Positions 7,254-9,934 of a stretch of DNA of 9,934 nucleotides are shown piece by piece. The stretch is from CAYUMU01 sp964445985 (GTDB lineage Bacteria; Planctomycetota; Planctomycetia; Pirellulales; S012-138), in the NCBI GenBank assembly GCA_964445985.1, contig CAYUMU010000139.1, positions 1 through 9,934 of the forward strand, given 5' to 3'. Each line of letters starts with the position of its first letter. Position 1 is the stretch's first letter. Made by a program: the position numbers and the translations under genes. The notes below the pieces were generated by a model. The model saw only the letters and a list, made by a program, of their open reading frames with translations. It was not told where the DNA came from and searched no databases.

Positions 7254-9784
7254 TGGCCCTGGATATCAAGCGATGGGATGCCAGGCGCGGCCGTGCGTGC
7301 CACTTGGCGATGGCCCGCACAATGGCCCTTGCAATGGCTGGCATGCTGCTGGCATGGGTGGTGGCCGGGGGCACGTCGCTCCAGGCACAAGCGGCCACGC
7401 CGCGGCCCGCGGGCATTGAGGTGGCGCCGCGCGAAGTCGCATTGCACTCGGCCCGCGCCAAGCAGCAATTGCTAGTGACGGGCAAGTTCGCTGCCCCGCA
7501 CGATGGCGAAGAAACCGACCTGACACCTCAGGCCCGCTACGAAAGCCTGACGCCCTCGGTGGCGTTGGTGACCAGCTCGGGCGTGGTGGTGCCGGTGGGC
7601 TTTGGTCGCGGCGAAATCGTGGTGAAGTACGCAACCTACGAAGCGCGCGTGGAAGTATCGGTGGACGGCCAGGCCGATGCCGACCCCATAGATTTTCGCA
7701 CCGAAACCATCGCCGCGTTGAGCCGAGCCGGCTGCAATTCGGGTCCCTGCCACGGTTCGCCCCAAGGGAAAAACGGCTTTCGACTCAGCTTGCGGGGCTT
7801 CGATCCGCAGGTCGATATTCATACCCTCACGCGCAATGCGCCGGGCCGCCGGGTAAATGTGTTTTCGCCCGACGACAGTTTGATTCTCGCCAAAGGCCTC
7901 GGGCGCGTTGCCCACCAGGGGGGCGTGCGATTCCAGCCCACCGATCCGGCCTTTCAAATATTGCGAACCTGGATCAAGCAAGGCTGCCAGGTGAACGATG
8001 CCGAGAAAAAATTGCTGCAGCTCGAAGTACTGCCCGAGCAACGGCGGTTGCAACCGGAGAATCCCCGGCAGCAGATCGTGGCTCGAGCCCACTTTAGTGA
8101 TGGTTCGATTCGCGATGTGACCAACCTGGCGGTGTTCAGCAGCAGCGATCCCGAGGCCGCCAGCGTCACCGACGATGGCCAGGTGGAATTCCATCGCACG
8201 GCCGAAACGACGATCTTGGTGCGGTACTTGGAAATGGTCCGCGGCGTGCACCTGACTTACGTGGACCGCGATCCGCGGTTTAAGTTCGTTTCGCCCCCAC
8301 CGGCGAACGAGATCGACCGGCACGTATTCGCCAAGCAGCGCGAATTGCAACTGGTGCCGGCGGAGCTATGCGACGACGCCGCCTTTGTACGGCGGGTTTA
8401 CCTCGATGCGATTGGCGTGTTGCCCACCGCCGAAGAGGCACGGCGATTCTTGCAATCGAACGACTCGCAAAAGCGGACTAAGTTGATCGATGAGCTTCTG
8501 GAGCGGGACGAGTTCGCCAGTTACTGGGCGCTCAAATGGGCCGACGTAATGCGCGGCAGCGAGGTGACGATCAGCCAGCGAGGCGTGCATAGCTTCCATC
8601 GTTACCTGGTGAAGACCTTCCGCGACGATACGCCTTTCGACCAGTTTGCCCGGCGGTCGCTGACCAGCCTGGGGAACACGCTGAACGAACCCGCGGCCAA
8701 CTTCCACCGCGTGGCGCGCACTCCGGAAGATGCCGCGGAGGCGATGTCGGAGTTGTTCTTGGGCGTGCGGATTGGCTGTGCCAAGTGCCATAACCATCCG
8801 TTCGAAGCCATGACGCAGAACGACTACTATGGCCTGGCGGCCTTCTTTGCGCGGGTCAAGTTCAAAGGCAACCAACTCGGCCGCGACGACGAAACCGTGT
8901 ATCTCGACCAGCGCAGCGAAGTGCGGCACCCCAACACCAACCAGAACGTGCCGCCGTCGCTGTTTGGCAAAACGGTGGAATTCGCGGACCCCGCCCAAGA
9001 TCGTCGGCAGGCCCTGGCCGACTGGTTGGCCAATGCGGAGAACCCCTACTTTGCCCGCGCGACCGTGAACCGCGTGTGGTATCACATTTTTGGCCAGGGC
9101 ATTGTGGAACCGGTGGACGACTTCCGCGATACCAATCCCCCCTCCAATTCACAGTTGCTCGATTCTCTGGCCCAGAAGTTCATCGCCAGCGGGTTCCGTC
9201 TCAAGTCAACCGTGCGATCCATTCTGAATTCGCACACCTACCAACTCAGCTCGAAACCGCCCGCCCAGCAATCGGCCAAGGCGGCCGTACCCGATCGTTA
9301 CTTTACCCATGCGGGCGTGCGGATGCTTTCGGCCGAACAATCGCTCGACGCCATCTCGGCCGCGGTCGGCGTGCCGGCTACGTTTGAAGGTTACCCCGCG
9401 GGAACCAAAGCCATGGAACTCGCGGACGGGGCCATTGAGCACCCCTTTTTGAATGCCTTTTCCAAGCCCGTTCGCGATGTGACCTGCGAGTGCGCGCGGG
9501 AAGACGAGCCCTCGCTGGGGCGGGTCATCCATTTGCTCAACAACCCCGAAATCCTGACGAACATCGCCTCGGAACGGTCTCGGGTAAGCCGCTGGCTGGC
9601 GGCCGGCAAGACCGACGAGGAACTCGTGGATTTGCTCTACCTGAGCAGCCTGAGCCGGCATCCCTCGGACGACGAACGTGCCCTGATCGCCACATTCTTG
9701 AAAGACGCCGACGACCGAGCGGCGGCGTTTCACGATTTGCAGCATGCCTTGCTGATTTCGAACGAGTTTTTGTTGCGGCACTAA
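7250..9784 (+). CDS. DUF1549/DUF1553 protein with Big2-like and cytochrome-c-like segments
   Basis: The 844-residue exported protein has a typical planctomycete architecture. Residues 1-48 form a signal peptide with a long basic n-region and core MALAMAGMLLAWVVAGG, with a cut near LQAQA. Two Big2-like Ig domains lie at about 54-139 and 258-337. Between them is a cytochrome-c-like segment: GCNSGPCHGS (161-170), a CX4CH motif with Cys162, Cys167 and His168, then LSLRGFDP (180-186) and AHQGGVRF (221-228), where His222 could be a second ligand. DUF1549 (PF07583) covers about 354-540 (EIDRHVFAKQRELQL, AFVRRVYLDAIGVLPTAEE, FASYWALKWADVMRG) and ends with a canonical CXXCH haem motif, CAKCHNHPFE (510-519). 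DUF1553 (PF07587) covers about 585-835 (RRQALADWLANAENPYFARA, NRVWYHIFGQGIVEPVDDF, SILNSHTYQLSS). Covalent haem binding is inferred from motifs, and the reaction is unknown. It is cotranslated with the PPC protein and lies near a divergent DUF1501 gene, its usual genomic partner. M21 (ATG at 7310) is an alternative start. Confidence 0.94.
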   Translation: MMALDIKRWDARRGRACHLAMARTMALAMAGMLLAWVVAGGTSLQAQAATPRPAGIEVAPREVALHSARAKQQLLVTGKFAAPHDGEETDLTPQARYESLTPSVALVTSSGVVVPVGFGRGEIVVKYATYEARVEVSVDGQADADPIDFRTETIAALSRAGCNSGPCHGSPQGKNGFRLSLRGFDPQVDIHTLTRNAPGRRVNVFSPDDSLILAKGLGRVAHQGGVRFQPTDPAFQILRTWIKQGCQVNDAEKKLLQLEVLPEQRRLQPENPRQQIVARAHFSDGSIRDVTNLAVFSSSDPEAASVTDDGQVEFHRTAETTILVRYLEMVRGVHLTYVDRDPRFKFVSPPPANEIDRHVFAKQRELQLVPAELCDDAAFVRRVYLDAIGVLPTAEEARRFLQSNDSQKRTKLIDELLERDEFASYWALKWADVMRGSEVTISQRGVHSFHRYLVKTFRDDTPFDQFARRSLTSLGNTLNEPAANFHRVARTPEDAAEAMSELFLGVRIGCAKCHNHPFEAMTQNDYYGLAAFFARVKFKGNQLGRDDETVYLDQRSEVRHPNTNQNVPPSLFGKTVEFADPAQDRRQALADWLANAENPYFARATVNRVWYHIFGQGIVEPVDDFRDTNPPSNSQLLDSLAQKFIASGFRLKSTVRSILNSHTYQLSSKPPAQQSAKAAVPDRYFTHAGVRMLSAEQSLDAISAAVGVPATFEGYPAGTKAMELADGAIEHPFLNAFSKPVRDVTCECAREDEPSLGRVIHLLNNPEILTNIASERSRVSRWLAAGKTDEELVDLLYLSSLSRHPSDDERALIATFLKDADDRAAAFHDLQHALLISNEFLLRH

Positions 9785-9795
9785 ATGCCTATCCA

Positions 9796-9934
9796 ATGAC
9801 TTCCTCGCCCTGGCCTGATAAAAAACGGTTGCTGGCGTGCTCGGGTTCTGTTGCGCGGCGGCGGGTACTTGCGCCGCTTGGCATTTGGTCGGGTTCGAGC
9901 GGATCGATCCTGAATGGTCCGCGACCTCAACCGC
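9796..9934 (+). CDS. Possible start of a downstream gene, cut by the window edge
   Basis: An ATG at 9796-9798, 11 bases after the stop of the DUF1549/DUF1553 gene, opens a frame that stays free of stops for 46 codons to the window end. The peptide begins MTSSPWPDKKRLLACSG and is rich in Arg, Ser and Gly. I recognise no family and no signal peptide, and no Shine-Dalgarno precedes it. In GC-rich DNA a stretch this long is often open by chance. It is not the start of a typical DUF1501 protein, which would show a Tat motif. The other plus-strand frames across 9785-9934 are broken by stops. Confidence 0.2.
   Translation, partial: MTSSPWPDKKRLLACSGSVARRRVLAPLGIWSGSSGSILNGPRPQP

Noticed and set aside
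7472..8350. Antisense open frame (292 codons) opposite the DUF1549/1553 gene
   Set aside because: The sense frame carries haem-type and DUF1549 motifs. The antisense product has no recognisable features.
9855..9877. Possible terminator GCGGCG...CGCCGC after the operon
   Set aside because: The stem is only 6 bp of simple GC repeat with several alternative registers, no T-run follows, and it lies inside a possible reading frame.
1..9934. Defence system, CRISPR array, prophage, transposase or biosynthetic cluster
   Set aside because: None of the genes carries the relevant motifs, and there are no regularly spaced repeats or tRNA/integrase signatures.

Overview
The window looks like a chromosomal piece of a planctomycete, most likely of the Pirellulales type. 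It is GC-rich, and every full-length gene encodes an exported protein. Three of the four belong to families that are greatly expanded in planctomycetes: DUF1501, PPC/Ig-like exported proteins, and DUF1549/DUF1553 proteins with cytochrome-like motifs. This placement rests on recognising protein families, not on any marker gene.

Layout from left to right. A short perfect hairpin sits at 2-20. A 922-residue secreted right-handed beta-helix protein with a C-terminal Rossmann/GATase-like domain follows on the plus strand (46-2814). A convergent intergenic gap (2815-3068) is largely filled by a structured inverted-repeat element (about 2878-3025). A Tat-exported DUF1501 protein lies on the minus strand (3069-4478). 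A 276-base divergent regulatory region (4479-4754) holds a long-spaced inverted repeat and a short palindrome. A two-gene plus-strand operon follows: a secreted PPC/Ig-like protein (about 4755-7253) whose stop codon overlaps by 4 bases the start of a DUF1549/DUF1553 protein (7250-9784). The last 150 bases hold at most the start of another gene.

How the genes may work together. In planctomycetes, DUF1501 proteins and DUF1549/DUF1553 proteins are commonly encoded side by side, often with PPC-type proteins, and are thought to form an exported system whose biochemical role is still unknown. Here the DUF1501 gene is divergent from the PPC-DUF1549/1553 pair and shares its upstream region, so co-regulation from one intergenic region is plausible. 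The beta-helix protein is convergent to this group and probably a separate unit. Its fold is typical of polysaccharide-active or polysaccharide-binding extracellular proteins, but I see no specific catalytic motif.

I find no tRNA, rRNA, CRISPR array, transposase, phage gene or defence system. Nothing here clearly amounts to an undescribed system. The most useful leads are the inverted-repeat element, the shared divergent control region, the non-canonical CX4CH motif paired with a canonical CXXCH motif in the DUF1549/1553 protein, and the probable TTG start of the PPC gene.
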